64,000 bases of DNA from Lepidostoma basale (Eukaryota; Arthropoda; Insecta; Trichoptera; Lepidostomatidae). Position numbers and translations under genes: made by a program. The stretch covers positions 558,001 through 622,000 of the forward strand of contig JAHDVF020000075.1 in the NCBI GenBank assembly GCA_022606425.2. The letters run 5' to 3'. Below the pieces are notes generated by a model, which saw only the letters and a list, made by a program, of their open reading frames with translations, was not told where the DNA came from and did no database searches. This document shows, one piece after another, positions 50,505 to 61,011 of the stretch. Each line of letters opens with the position of its first letter. Position 1 is the stretch's first letter.

Positions 50505-50656
50505 AAGATATGTGATAGATATCTATCGCCATTTTATTGTCACGTGAATTCTCCACCAGATAGTACGACAATCACACTGCTATCGCCGGAAATCTAACCG
50601 TGGCCCTTCGTGGTGGCAGTCAAAGCACTTACCACTCGGCCACGAAGGTCGTCACA
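50505..50656 (-). repeat. S-family SINE, minus strand
   Basis: Minus orientation: gacgaccttcgtggccgagtggtaagtgctttgactgccaccacgaaggg, GGTTAGATTTCCGGCG, gtgtgattgtcgtacta, gataga. The head is excellent; the B box has two changes. Confidence 0.75.
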
Positions 50657-50689
50657 TGGAAAATAAATAAAGATCGGATAGTAAAAAAA

Positions 50690-51177
50690 GTGTAATGTAA
50701 ACGAACTAGAAATAGAAGAAGATAAAGCACTACAAAAGCTACATGGAATGGCTCCAAATTATATATCTGAACTCTGTATAATGGACAAAATCCACACTTC
50801 GCGCGGCGAACTCCTCGGCAATAGGAAGATTAGTTGAGCCAAAGCGTTGCAGCATTTTCCCCAGTACAAATTTCGGAGATCGAGCGTTTACGGTAGTCGG
50901 TCCATCAGCTTGGAACAATCTTCCTTCACACCTCAGATGCATAAATGATCCGCAGACTTCAGATCTAAGCTGAAAACCCATATTTTATATATTTAATACC
51001 CAATTTAAAACTTGCACATTTTGTTCTATTATACATATTTCTAATCGATCGCGAATATTAATCAGATGCAGCGTTCACATTTAGATTTTTAGATTTAAAA
51101 AACGTCTTAATGCGCCCTTGAGGTGATTACATCACAAAAACGGCGCTTTAAAAGTTAGCATATTATTATTATTATTA
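50690..51177 (+). mobile_element. L2 3' part with hairpin and (ATT)n tail
   Basis: KLHGMAPNYISELC, then out of frame the LVEPK / FGDRAFAVAGPSAWNNLPSH region, SRSKLKT-like end, 3' UTR GCGCCCTTGAGGTGATTACA, tcacaaaaacggcgctttaaaagtta and (ATT)5 (51163-51177). Confidence 0.8.
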
Positions 51178-51378
51178 TAAGGAAAACGTGGCACGATCAT
51201 ATAAATCTAATATTGAATGTCGTCCAAGCGAGGAGTCGGAGAAATCGACGTGCGTGCATGGCACGATGTGTAAATGTTGAGAGAGCGAGAGAATTATGTC
51301 AGGAAATAACAGCAAGGCGTTCCATTATTTCTGCCTACCCCTTCGGGGAGACAGCGTGTAGGTTATTTATTGAGTTAG
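51178..51378 (+). mobile_element. RTE-A 3' end
   Basis: Starts at aaggaaaacgtggcacgatc (RKTWHDHI) directly after the L2 tail, then VVQARSRRNRRACMARCVNV, ERARELCQEITARRSIISAY, PFGET; the tail is short (gttatttattgagttag). Confidence 0.75.
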
Positions 51379-51847
51379 TTTTGATTGAGTCTTAACATTG
51401 AAGTTGTAACCAACTCGATGGTCAACCAACCTACCCGTGTTGTCGGTGGGGGTGAACAAGGACCTAATTGGGACGGCGGAAGGTCCTGGGAGGGGAAACC
51501 AATCTGTTCCTTGAATATCATTAGTTTCTGTTGACAAATAGGTGCTTAGCCCGGGACTCGGACAAGATCAACTATAACCCATTATAAATCACTTACTTCA
51601 TTATCCGCCCGCCCTTACTGGATTAACTTTACTTAACAAATTATTAACGTTCATTTCATTTTGATATCTGGACAACTTTGAACTTTGAACCAAGCAGTCA
51701 TGATACCGTTCGAGATGTCTTCTAAACAAGGCTGAAATTTCCTTTAAAATATCAATACATTTGTATCAAGAAGATTTTCAATGAAACATCGACAGAAATA
51801 TTATTATTGATGGTTGAGGTTTGTGTTTTGTAAAACTCCATTATAAT

Positions 51848-52630
51848 GATTGTATATAATAATAAACGCGATTGTTTAATGGTTTAACTTGATTTCATTC
51901 ATATAATTACTTATATAAATAGTACTTACAAGTTTGTTTCGCCTTGCGAGGGCATTTCCAAACAGCAGTTTGAAAAGGCGAAACAAATTTGTAACTACTA
52001 TTTACAACAACAACAACAACAAACCATCACGCCGTTTCCCCGCAGGGGTAGGCAGAGAGAATGGACCGCCACACTACTCTATCCTGGCACACCTCTCTAG
52101 CTTCCTCCACATTCATACATCGAGTCATACACGCACGTCGATTCTTCCGGCTTCTGACATGACCAACTTTTAATATTTGATAAATTTGGTCATGCCATGT
52201 TTTTCTCGGTCTACCTCGACTCCTTACTCCATTTACATTGTTAATGTATACTTTTTTAACCATTCTTTCTTCACCCATGCGCTCCATATGTCCGAACCAA
52301 CGAAGCGAACCTTTCATAATTTTGTTCATAATACCTTATTTCGCTCTACATTCCTTCCTAATATCAGCATTTGAGATTCTGTCGTACATCGTTCTACCAC
52401 ACATACGTCTTAGGGACCTCATCTCTACCGCATTTATTCTGCTCTCATCCTTCTTCTGCCAGTTCCATGTTTCGCTTCCATACATAAGGGTTGGAACCAG
52501 AACTCCATTGTGAACGGCCATTTTCGCTTTCATTGATAAATTCTGTAACTATTTATATAAGTAATTATATTAATTAAATCAAGTTAAACCATTAAAAAAT
52601 CGTGTTTATTATTATATACAATAAAAAAAA
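51848..52630. mobile_element. PLE-like foldback split by an RTE-A insertion
   Basis: Left arm tgtatataataataaacgcgattgtttaatggtttaacttgattt...ataattacttatataaatag (51850-51930) is the inverse of the right arm at about 52550-52625. The centre gtttcgccttgcgagggc...gaaaaggcgaaacaaa (51937-51987) holds two opposed motif remnants. Confidence 0.7.
51998..52547 (-). mobile_element. RTE-A, GTT-tailed subfamily, nested in PLE
   Basis: The tail is caacaacaacaacaac at 52005-52021. Minus-strand frames give MKAKMAVHNGVLVPTLMYGS, ETWNWQKKDESRINAVEMRS, LRRMCGRTMYDRISNADIRK, then MNKIMKGSLRWFGHMERMGE, NNVNGVRSRGRPRKTWHDQI, RSRKNRRACMTRCMNVEEAR and RSILSAYPCGETA, broken once near 52332. Host arm sequence TGTAACTA...TTTA recurs on both sides (51990-52004 and 52544-52555) with a 3-bp difference, a likely target duplication. 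It is the best GTT-subfamily copy. Confidence 0.85.
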
Positions 52631-52889
52631 TGATTAATGAATTTCTATAAACCTTTAACACATACGAGAATAGAATACGAATAATAGAATACGAATCTCG
52701 TACATGAATAGCATTTTGTTGTGATGAAGGATTTACTTTTGGTATGGAATACAACTCTTATATACTGATTAATAATCAAACATTTATTTCTCAATTCCAA
52801 AGCTTATTTTTATTTATTTTCTCTTTTTTTTGTACATCCATATTTAAATTCAGAAAAACGCTCGATTTACCTAATATATTATGTACGAT

Positions 52890-53548
52890 CTAAAATTAAC
52901 TAACTAACCTAACCATCATGCCGTCTCCCCGAAGGGGTAGGCAGATCGAATGTAACGCCACACTGTTCTGTCCTGACATACTTCTCTCACTTCCTTTACA
53001 TTCATACCTCTTGTCATGCATGCACATCGATTTCTCCGACTCTTCACGTGACCGACATTAAATATTAGATTGATTTGATCGTGCCACGTTTTCCTCGGCC
53101 TTCCTCTATTTCTAGCTCCGTTCACGCCGTTTACATATACCTTCTTCACCATTCTGTCTTCACTCATTCTTTGTGTCCAAACCATCTTAATGACACTTTC
53201 ATTATTTTGTCACTGCATTCACTTCTTATACGAGTACTTGCATTTGACACTCTATCATATACAGATTTACCCCACTTTCGTCTAAGAGATCTCATTTCTA
53301 CAGCATTTATTCTACTTTCATCCTTCTTTTGCTAGTTCCATGCTTTACTTCCATACATAAGGGTCGGCACAATAACACTATTATGCACTGCCATCTTAGC
53401 TTTTTTGGAAAGGCTTTTGTTTGCGATGACAACCTTAAGTGCACCATTTACTCTGTTGCCTGCCCCAACCCTTCTTTCAATATCCTTCTCCACTCTCCCA
53501 TTCTTTGTAAAAATACTTCCAAAATAAACAAATTCATTCATTTATTGT
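52890..53548 (-). mobile_element. RTE-A copy
   Basis: Minus strand: MNEFVYFGSIFTKNGRVEKD, IERRVGAGNRVNGALKVVIA, NKSLSKKAKMAVHNSVIVPT, LMYGSKAWN, stop, then EMRSLRRKWGKSVYDRVSNA, a short deletion, MSEDRMVKKVYVNGVNGARN, RGRPRKTWHDQINLIFNVGH, CMTRGMNVKEVREVCQDRTV, SAYPFGE; AACTAACT tail at 52898-52910. Confidence 0.8.
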
Positions 53549-53599
53549 CTGTCATCCACATGTACTATCTATTGTTTAAAAACTCCATATTAAATCTAA

Positions 53600-53870
53600 A
53601 TATTATAAACAGGTCTCCATGCTCACTCCCTGTCACCGTCCCTCGGTCTCCACCCGTGTCCATGACCACCCCTAACCCCTCATCGCTATCCCCCCTGCCG
53701 GGTAATCAGGTCCAAATTTCGGACCCAATCCACCACATCCTTCTCCTATCATCCAACAATATCTAACCACAACATCCAAGAAAGAAAATTCCAATATGTG
53801 GGGGAGCAATAGCCGGTTGGTACTCTCGAAAAGACAATATCAACGATCAAAGATTAACAGGCTAATGCTT
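53600..53870 (+). other. C-rich intronic stretch, unassigned
   Basis: tgtcaccgtccctcggtctccacccgtgtcc, cctcatcgctatcccccctgccggg. It is open in one frame for 145 codons only by composition. No domain. Confidence 0.3.
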
Positions 53871-53899
53871 CAATGATAGAATACATTAAAGCATTTGTA

Positions 53900-53995
53900 T
53901 AACTTAATATGAATGAAAACTTATCTTTAAGTTTTCTAGTAGTTTTATTATATTTTCTAACCACAAAGTGGTTTCTTCATATGAACATTTAAATC
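53900..53995 (-). repeat. PLE-like remnant
   Basis: aatatgaatgaaaacttatctttaagttttctagtagttttattatattttctaaccacaaagtgg: outer arm of the 61857 family, motif lost. Confidence 0.45.
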
Positions 53996-54049
53996 TCATT
54001 TCGTTTGCGACGTAATGGATAGGTATTGTGTTATAGACAATAATATGTT

Positions 54050-54630
54050 AATTTACTAACTAACTTACCATTACGCCGTCTCTCCGAAGGGGTAGGCAGA
54101 AAGAATGGACTACCACACTTTTCTTTCCTGACATATTTCTCTTGCTTCTTCAACATTCATACATCGTGTCATACACGCGCATCAATTTCTCTGAACCTCG
54201 CGTGGCCGACCTTCAATATTTGATTTATTTGATCATGCCACGTTTTCCTCGGTCTTCTACTATTTCTAGTTCCATTTACATCTTTAACATATACTACCAT
54301 TCATTCTTCATTTATTCTTTCTATACAGAGTATCTACACATTCGTCAAAGAGATCTCAATTCTACTGCATTAATTCTACTCTCATATTTCTTTTGCCAGT
54401 TCCATGATTCGCTTTTATACATAAGGGTTGGTACAAGAACACCATTGTGTACTGGCGTTTTAGCTTTTTTGAATAGATGTTTGTTAGCGATGACTACTTT
54501 AAGTGCACCATTAACCTTGTTGCCTGCCCCAACCTTTCTTTTAATATCCCTTTCCACTCGCCATCTTTTTGTAAATACTCTGCCCAAATACACAAACTCA
54601 TCAACTTGTTCCAGATTTTCTTTCATTTTT
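54050..54630 (-). mobile_element. RTE-A copy, internally deleted
   Basis: Minus strand from about 54626: KENLEQVDEFVYLGRVFTKR, IKRKVGAGNKVNGALKVVIA, NKHLFKKAKTPVHNGVLVPT, LMYKSESWNWQKKYESRI, then a deletion joining the EMRSLRR region to the VNxxNxxRGRPRKTW...SAYP end; the tail is at 54055-54070. Confidence 0.8.
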
Positions 54631-55089
54631 TCTTCATTTATTCATGTTATTTACATCATCCTTACAATCATTAATCCACCAGTGAAGATCATACCTGATT
54701 TGTAGGGTGAGAATCTAACTAGAAACCTCCGGAAGACCTATTTTATAATCTAAACAAACTAGCCGACTATTCTCCCGGAAGTTCGGCGACAGTTGAGGGG
54801 CAGAGACGAGGATGTAATCTAATTAGGTCCTTCGGAACAGTTTCGCCCGGAGAGGGGCCTCGTTCGCCGGGAACTTGCTAATCGAATAACCCGCAACCTT
54901 TGATACTCTCATTACCATTATCGTATACATCTTTATTTGCTCTGCTTTACTACACGGAGAATTTTAATTACAGTTTGTAGAAACAATGCCTTCGTTCGCT
55001 AACCTCACATAGCATAAAACGACATCCAAATACCTGAATTTCTATTATAGATAATACGTATACCGAAACTAAAATAAATGGGAATATCA

Positions 55090-55828
55090 TGTTATTGTTG
55101 TGCCGACCCTTATGTATGGAAATATAAAAGTAGAATAAATGTAGTTTAAATGAGATTAAACGAATGTGTGGTGAATCTGTATATGATAGAGTGAGTGTCT
55201 AATGCAAATATAAGAAGTGAATGCAGGACGAAAAAGAGTGTTATAAACAAAATAATGAAATGGAAATAGAACTATATATGGAGAAAGACTGTGGAGAACG
55301 TGACACGATCAAATCAATCAAATCTTAAATTTCGACCATCTTCTTCTTCTTTTTATCCTGTCACACCTACGTGGTGCATAGGTCTTCAAGGAACCTTCTC
55401 CACCCGACTCTATCGCATGCCTGATGCCTAATATTTTCCAAAGTGAGGCCTTCTGCCTTAACCTCGTCCTGCAGGGCTCTTTTTCAGGTGGCTCTAGGTC
55501 TGCCTCGCTTTCTCTTTCCAGGGACCAGTCTAGTGCGCCCTGAGCGATGCAGGCTGGGTTCCGTCTCAGTGACCGATCCACTGCCATTTGCGTATATCGA
55601 TGTGTTCTCTAATTGGCCTTCCATGGTCCAGAGAACGGCATTTGACACACCATTTTAGGAGTCGACTTGCGTGCATGATACGATGTATGATTGTAGAGGA
55701 AGCGAGAGCAGTATGTCAGTATAAATGTGGTCTTCCACGTTTCTAGGTTCCTAGCTAGAGACAGACGTGTTTTAGGATAGAGTATGTGGTAGTCTATTGC
55801 GGGGAACGGCGTAATAGTTTGTTTTGTC
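55090..55828 (+). mobile_element. RTE-A copy split by RTE-B
   Basis: Left (55090-55332): VPTLMYG, KSRINVV, RLNECVVNLYMIE and KTVENVT remnants to caaatcttaaatttcgacc. Right (55656-55828): gagtcgacttgcgtgcatgatacgatgtatg (RRLACMIRCMIVEEARAVC) and a decayed terminus with gtttgttttgt. Confidence 0.65.
55333..55655 (-). mobile_element. RTE-B copy nested in RTE-A
   Basis: Minus strand: LRRNPACIAQGALDWSLERE, then out of frame GRPRAT, KALQDEVKAEGLTLENIRHQ, ACDRVGWRRFLEDLCTT, and cttcttctttttatcctg as inverted tail. ACCAT occurs at both junctions, perhaps a short or eroded target duplication. Confidence 0.75.
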
Positions 55829-55859
55829 ATCATTAAAAAAACATGATTTTAAATTTCTA

Positions 55860-56490
55860 CTTACTTTCTATGGTCATACAACTCTTGAAGAGTTTTAGCC
55901 TCCTTGATGATTTTTCGCCAAGCTCCTTGATCCTGCGCCTTTTGCCCCTAGCAGTCCGATTCGCCCAACCTAGCCAGGTCAGCCAGAACATTGCTGATTA
56001 GGCGCTGTCTAGCCCTTCCTAGAGGTCTTACTCCAGTCGGTCTTGATTGCTCTGGTCTCTTCGGCTCGGAATACGTGCCCAATCCATGCTAGGCGACCGG
56101 CTCTCACGGTGCTCATTATAAGGGGCTGTTGGGTCATCGTACGGATCTTTTGGTTGGTCCTATGCCTCCAAGTTCCCGCTGCATCACCGAGTCTGGGTCC
56201 CAAGATAATTCTAAGTATTCTAAACTCAAACCAGTTGATTCTTTGGTGTTCTTTTAGTTCTTTCAGAACCATATGTCATCACTGGTTTGATGATGGTGTA
56301 ATAAATACGCAGCTTGGTGTTTCTGGATAGAAGCTTGGACTTTAGGAACTTTCGCAAGGAGGCTGCAGCTCCTTTTTGAACTCTGTGTTCCAACTCCACG
56401 TGCATATCGTTGGCCTCCGTCATGACCATACCGAGATAAGTGAACTCTCTGACTTGCTCAATTCTATCTACCTCCGTGCAAATATCTCGA
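55860..56490 (-). mobile_element. RTE-F LINE C-terminus, longer copy
   Basis: Minus strand: RVREFTYLGMVMTEANDMHV, ELEHRVQKGAAASLRKFLKS, KLLSRNTKLRIYYTIIKPVM, TYGSE, then RLGDAAGTWRHRTNQKIRTM, QQPLIMSTVRAGRLAWIGHV, and, further on, the LQELYDHRK-like end. Frames change near 56270 and 56030. Confidence 0.75.
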
Positions 56491-57372
56491 TTTTAAATTT
56501 CGCTACAGGAAAAACTATACCTTTATAAGTCGTTTCGTAAATATTTTCATATTTGTAACGCAGGGAAATATTTCCAAAACAAAACTTACGCTAACATTCA
56601 AGCATTGTTATTTTTCCAGCTTCATTGTCTGGTCCTCGGGGCTAAAACGTAATGGCGCCGTAATTCCGTTTGTAATTTTAAACATCTCAGCTTTTCGCGA
56701 GGGCACAGATCTTTATCTATATTTTCAGGTTTGTTCTAACAGAATAACTTCGTTATAAGTTTGGACGTTTTAATTTTATTGCCCAGTGTTTATCAGCATT
56801 TTGTTAGTATTTTTAACCCCCAACCCCCTATCTAATACAAGCATCACATTGGATTTGTAAGCATGATTCAAGGATTACGTTTTTTCTTTGTTTTTCTCTT
56901 TTGTTTTCCTTTGAAACGTTTTCTTTATTATGAAATGTAACTGCAAATTGATTTTATATTTCGTAAAGATAGTGAATTAGATTATATGATCCAACAGTTT
57001 AAACATATTTCTATTGAACATGCTTCGTTTATATTCATGGGTACTAAATATTGATAAAAAAAAATTATGATATTGTCTTCGTAATTTATTAAAAATTAAA
57101 AATTGATTAATACATTTTTAAGCTGGAAAAGAATTTGTACAAACATCTTTGTGAGGAGTGCAAAAAGTTATGTAAAAATCGAATGTTTTTCAAAATGTAA
57201 TCAAATGTGCTACCAAAACGCAAAGTGATAGCTATATAAAAGTAGATAATAAAGATTATCCATGGAATTGACAAATATGTGACTGATTGTTAATCAGTTC
57301 ATTTTAGTAATATTATGTACCCAGAGTACGTCCATCACCACACCAAAATGCTATTTATGCATCTACTTTTTC

Positions 57373-57621
57373 CTCATTTATTGTTTCTTGAACAATGATG
57401 TAAAACTCCACATTAAATTATTAATATGTATGAAAAACGATAGTTTTAAAGTAGTTTTATTATAACATTTATGTACGACGTGTTTCGCTCTTCTAAGGCA
57501 TTTTCAAAATGTAAATTTCAAAGGGTATTTCATTTTGAAAATGCCTAAGAAGGGCGAAACATGTCATACATAAATATTATAATAAAATTCCTTGAAAACT
57601 ATCGTTTTTCATACAAATTAA
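57373..57621. mobile_element. PLE-like foldback with 9-bp target-site duplication, 50 bp before the exon
   Basis: TACTTTTTC at 57364-57372 and 57622-57630. The left-only extension is attgtttcttgaacaatgatgtaaaactccac, itself a small hairpin (ATTGTT/AACAAT). Arms: gaaaaacgatagttttaaagtagttttattataac... and the inverse to 57617. Motifs: minus strand near 57481-57508 and plus strand TGCCTAAGAAGGGCGAAACA then TGTCATA at 57540-57570. Insertion so close to the acceptor (57669-57670) is notable. Confidence 0.75.
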
Positions 57622-57670
57622 TACTTTTTCTCTATTAAAGGTATGTGTTAAAGTATTATTTTTCTTCCAG

Positions 57671-57841
57671 CTTTGCTACGGAGCCAGTTCCCCGGCGCTA
57701 TCGGACCGGCGGCGCTTCCCTACCCTGTTCCGCACGCACCCCTCGGCCACCGTGCACAACCCTACGCGCATCCGCCTCATGCAGCGCTTCGGCTGGTCCA
57801 GGGTGGCCATCCTGCAGCAGGCGGAGGAGGTCTTTATCTCG
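57671..57841 (+). CDS. GABA-B-R1: GABA-B receptor subunit 1, next exon (ligand-binding domain, part 2)
   Basis: The exon encodes 57 residues, from [20 protein letters not shown] through [18 protein letters not shown] to [14 protein letters not shown]. It follows a pyrimidine-rich acceptor (tttcttccag, AG at 57669-57670) and ends before the donor GTTAGT at 57842. Length 171 bp and both phases are 0, matching the previous exon. The ASSP motif keeps the Ser that corresponds by position to mammalian agonist-contacting Ser269, as I recall it. The RTHPSA and HNPTR blocks are hallmarks of subunit 1. GC content is far above that of the surrounding intron. The following family residues (TVEDLE... in fly) are not in the remaining 6.1 kb, so the next intron runs past the window. 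Confidence 0.95.
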
Positions 57842-57934
57842 GTTAGTATCAGCCTCTCTTCCATTAATTGGCAAGGACATTCAGAATCAAACAAAATTTG
57901 AGGTGATAATCCATTATTTTGACGGAAACACTTT

Positions 57935-58215
57935 GATATTTTAAAATTATTCACTGTTAAATTAAAAACACTGTTTTAATATCAAGAATTGAGTTCATTT
58001 TTTATAAAATCGTCGCGACAGCTGTTTCGGTAACCGATGTTACCATCGTTAGGTGTTACAATAAACAGTTTATTGTAACACCTGATGATAGTAAGATTGG
58101 TTACCAAAACAGCTGTCGCGACGATTTCATAAAAAATAAACTCAAATTTTGATATTAAAACAGTGTTTTTAATTTAACAGTGAATTAGTTTTGAGGTTTT
58201 CTGATATAAATACGA
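57935..58215. mobile_element. PLE-like foldback, near-perfect
   Basis: ATTCACTGTTAAATTAAAAA CACTGTTTTAATATC... and the exact inverse ending at about 58190 form arms of roughly 120 bp. Motif arms are CGTCGCGACAGCTGTTTCGG (minus) and CTGATGATAGTAAGATTGGT then TACCAAAACAGCTGTCGCGA (plus, 58082-58121). Flanking TGATAT on each side could be an eroded duplication. Confidence 0.7.
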
Positions 58216-58267
58216 TTCTAAACCGCTTTATGTGTTTGTTTTATTAAATTATTTTATTTAAAAAAAA

Positions 58268-58437
58268 TAAAAGGTTGGCCATGTTAAAAGTCGGAAGAAT
58301 AGACGTATATCGTATAACTATGAATGTAGAGGAAGCAAGAAAGGCGTATCAGGTTGCAGTCGCGTGATAGTCCATTCTCTCCCCTACCCTTCAGGGAAAC
58401 GGCTTGATAGTTTGTTATTGTTTGTTTTTGTTTTATG
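58268..58437 (+). mobile_element. RTE-A 3' end, GTT-tailed subfamily
   Basis: GHVKSRKNRRISYNYECRGS-like, decayed, then agtccattctctcccctacccttcagggaaacggcttgatag and tttgttattgtttgtttttg. Confidence 0.65.
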
Positions 58438-58548
58438 CGTCGTGCATATTTACATTTTTAGATATAAAATACGTCTCAACACGCCCTTGAAGTGTTCACG
58501 AAACGGAGCTTTAAAAGTTATCCTATTGTTATAATTATTATTGAAGAT
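58438..58548 (+). mobile_element. L2 3' end
   Basis: tgcgtcgtgcatatttacatttttagat, ACGCCCTTGAAGTGTTCACG, aaacggagctttaaaagttatcc, and an ATT-rich tail. It follows the GTT tail of RTE-A directly. Confidence 0.65.
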
Positions 58549-58725
58549 ATTTAGAATGATAGCAGGCAAGAATCTCAGAGGTCGCATTAGCAACACTAGA
58601 TTAAGATAGATGTTTTAGCCTGGGGATATTATTAGATGAAGTTAACAACGAATTCACCTTACAGAAGGAGAAACCTTGGGGAATTCAGACCACATAGGTA
58701 TGTCTACAACAAAGAAAAAATATTT
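58549..58725 (+). mobile_element. RTE-D scrap
   Basis: atttagaatgatagcaggcaagaatctcagaggtcgcattagcaac resembles IAGKTLRDRIRN of the 43270 copy; the end is accacataggtatgtctacaac. Confidence 0.45.
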
Positions 58726-58989
58726 GTGATAGTTATTTTGAAAACTACTATTGTCGAATGAATGTAAATTTTCTAAAGATGGAAACTGTAAGATTCTGAA
58801 TCGTCAGGTGTGGGAACAATCACAATATATTAGGCATCAATAATAAACTGAATGAAGGTTTGTGGTTATTGTTGTTATTGCTATTATCAAAAATCTTCAG
58901 TATAAATTGTCTAAAAGTCCAAGTTTCTTCAAAAAACTTAGAAAATAATAATGAAATAAAACGAAGTTTTTTAATAACTAATTCCATTG

Positions 58990-59140
58990 TTTTTTTAGTG
59001 AACGTTTTTACCAGGCTGCCTGGCATCGATGCACCCCTCTGTCGATGCTAGCTAACCTGGTGAAACCGGTCGCAGTCAAAATAAAGGCAAAAATTAGAAG
59101 CGGTTATTAAAAAACATCGTTTTATTTATTTTATATTCAC
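58990..59140 (+). repeat. PLE-like terminal repeat, two opposed motifs
   Basis: accaggctgcctggcatcgatgc and CTGTCGATGCTAGCTAACCT then GGTGAAACCGGTCGCAGTC. GAAACCGGTC is intact in the plus copy. Followed by caaaataaaggcaaaaattagaag. Confidence 0.55.
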
Positions 59141-59254
59141 CATAACATTGTGTTGTGGATTCATTGAAAAATGTTTATTTCTTTGGAACAATACTTCATT
59201 AACAATTACAATTAAATGAATACAAACATGTTACGGATACCAAAGCCTTACAAT

Positions 59255-59320
59255 AATTAGCTACATTGAAGAAGGGCTTCTCACCCGAAACATGTTTGTG
59301 TTAATTTAATTTAAATTTAA
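59255..59320 (+). repeat. PLE-like motif block
   Basis: ACATTGAAGAAGGGCTTCTC then ACCCGAAACATGTTTGTG, stem GGG/CCC. Confidence 0.5.
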
Positions 59321-59334
59321 ACTGTCAAATTAAA

Positions 59335-59575
59335 TAACTTTGTTTTATGTATCACGTTTCGTCAACGTATGTTGACATCATCAGGTGTTACAATAATATA
59401 TCAAATGTCTATTTTTTTTGATTTTTCGAATCTTTATGTCTATTTGTTCTTATGTCAATTTGAATCATTTCTTTGATATACTCGTATTGTGATACATAAA
59501 ACAAAGTTATTTCATTTAAGAGTTTAAAATGTTAAGGTATCATAGTGTTTCGGCCAAAACAATTGACTATTTATT
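59335..59575 (-). repeat. PLE-like terminal repeat and extension
   Basis: gtatcacgtttcgtcaacgtatgttgacatcatcaggtgttac (minus-strand CTGATGATGTCAACATACGT then TGACGAAACG), and at 59520-59570 ttaaggtatcatagtgtttcggccaaaac. Confidence 0.55.
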
Positions 59576-59621
59576 TCATTTAAGTGTTATTTAAAAACAA
59601 AAACATATTTTTCAATGCTTA

Positions 59622-59985
59622 CTTACTTCCTATGGCCATACAACTCTTGAAGAGTTTTAGCCTCCTTGATGATTTTTCGCCAAGCTCCTCGATCCTGCGC
59701 CTTTTGCTCCCGGTAGTCCGATTCGCCCAACCTAGCCAGGTCAGCTAGAACATTGTCCATTAGGCGCTGTCTAGGCCTTCCTAGAGGTCTTACTCCAGTC
59801 AGCCTAGATGCGTACAGGGTCTTGATTGCTCTGGTCTCTTCGGCTCGGCATACGTGCCCAATCCATGCTAGGCGACCGGCTCTCACGGTGCTCGTTATAA
59901 GGGGCTGCTGGGTCATCGTACGGATCTCTTGATTGGCCTTATGTCTCTAAGTTCCCGCTCCAACACCAGGTCTGGGTCCCAAGAT
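59622..59985 (-). mobile_element. RTE-F LINE C-terminus, well preserved
   Basis: Minus-strand 97-codon frame: MTQQPLITSTVRAGRLAWIG, HVCRAEETRAIKTLYASRLT, GVRPLGRPRQRLMDNVLADL, ARLGESDYREQKAQDRGAWR, KIIKEAKTLQELYGHRK (stop at 59623), then aagtaagtaagcattg. Confidence 0.85.
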
Positions 59986-59989
59986 ATTA

Positions 59990-60075
59990 TATTGTTCAAT
60001 AGTTTTATTAAATTATTATTTTAAATGAAATTCCATCAAAAGATTTCAGTAAAATCATTAGATTATCTTAATTAG
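59990..60075 (+). repeat. PLE-like end scrap
   Basis: aaatgaaattccatcaaaagatttcagtaaaatcattagattatctt matches the end block at 46100 and 61660. Confidence 0.45.
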
Positions 60076-60512
60076 AAAAAATTTACAGATAAAACGTTTG
60101 AAGATATGATTATTTTCACGTCAGTAGACACACTTATTCGGCCAGACTTTGTGCTTTTGATGTTGTTATTCTCGGCCATAAAGCCGAAGGGCTAGCCCTG
60201 ATAACCTATTAGGCCCGGCCTTCCGTAATAACATCTTAAAATGTTTTCCCTGCGATAGTAATTTATTCCGGCGGCGTTTAATCACCGAATGTCATTATCA
60301 GATACCTTCTCCTCTTAATAGCCGAGCTTTATCCGGTTTCATTTTTCAATAACTCACTCACGACGCAGGGCCGGTCACGCCGTATGATTAAATACTTTAA
60401 TGGCAACGGGGTGCTTAATGGAGCCACGCATAGAATATATAGTTAGTTCATAATTACGAATGAAAAAGTCGGTTTTATATAATTTATGTTTAATTTTATG
60501 TTTATGTTTATG

Positions 60513-60932
60513 TTAATTCCTTATGTATGGAAGCGAAGCATGGAACTGGCAAAAGAAGGATGAAAGTAGAATAAATGCAGTAGAAATGAGATCTCTTAGA
60601 CAAATGTGTGGATACTCTGTGTATGATAGAGTGTCGAATGAAAATATAAGAAGTGAATGCGGTGCGAATGATGGTGTCATGAACAAAATAATGAAATATC
60701 ATTAAGATAGTTTGGACATATGGAAAGAATGAATGATGAAAGAATGGTAAAAAAATTATATGTTAATGATGTAAATGGAACCAGAAATAGAGGAAGACCG
60801 AGGAAAACGTGGCACGATCAAACAAATCAAATATTGAATGTCGGCCATGTGAGGAGTCAGAGAAATCGACGCGCATGCATGACACCCCTTCGGGGAGACG
60901 GCGTGATGGTTAGTAAGTTAGTTAGTTAGTTA
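60513..60932 (+). mobile_element. RTE-A copy
   Basis: LMYGSEAWNWQKKDESRINA, EMRSLRQMCGYSVYDRVSNE, SECGANDGVMNKIMK, a 1-bp break near 60697, then MERMNDERMVKKLYVNDVNG, TRNRGRPRKTWHDQTNQILN, RSQRNRRACMT; a deletion joins this to CCCTTCGGGGAGACGGCGTG and a TTAG tail. GTTAATT at both edges may be a short duplication. Confidence 0.8.
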
Positions 60933-60936
60933 ATTA

Positions 60937-60990
60937 CATGTTTCGCCTATCTAAGGCATTGACAAAATTAGTGATAAATAAAACGCGCGC
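60937..60990 (-). repeat. PLE-like scrap
   Basis: aattacatgtttcgcctatctaaggcattgacaaaatt: minus-strand GCCTTAGATAGGCGAAACAT. Confidence 0.45.
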
Positions 60991-61011
60991 CTCTAAACTT
61001 TATATACACGA

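Larger units (their letters stand above)
31084..57670 (+). other. GABA-B-R1: Intron of GABA-B-R1 between the two exons (26,587 bp)
   Basis: Bounded by donor GTGAGT and acceptor ttcttccag, phase 0. It holds most of the TE fragments listed below. Stretches where I recognise nothing are about 31090-31430, 33940-33950, 34265-34960, 37140-37560, 39605-39930, 42121-42425, 44290-44840, 46180-46640, 47075-47680, 49295-49610, 51380-51845, 52635-52885, 54640-55085 and 56495-57360. Confidence 0.93.

Noticed and set aside
53329..53766. 145-codon plus-strand frame
   Set aside because: Half of it is the antisense of RTE-A; the rest is a C-rich stretch without a domain.
57645..57954. Other frames across the second exon (99 and 92 codons)
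   Set aside because: They are shadows of the GC-rich receptor exon in wrong frames; only the phase-0 plus frame continues the receptor sequence.
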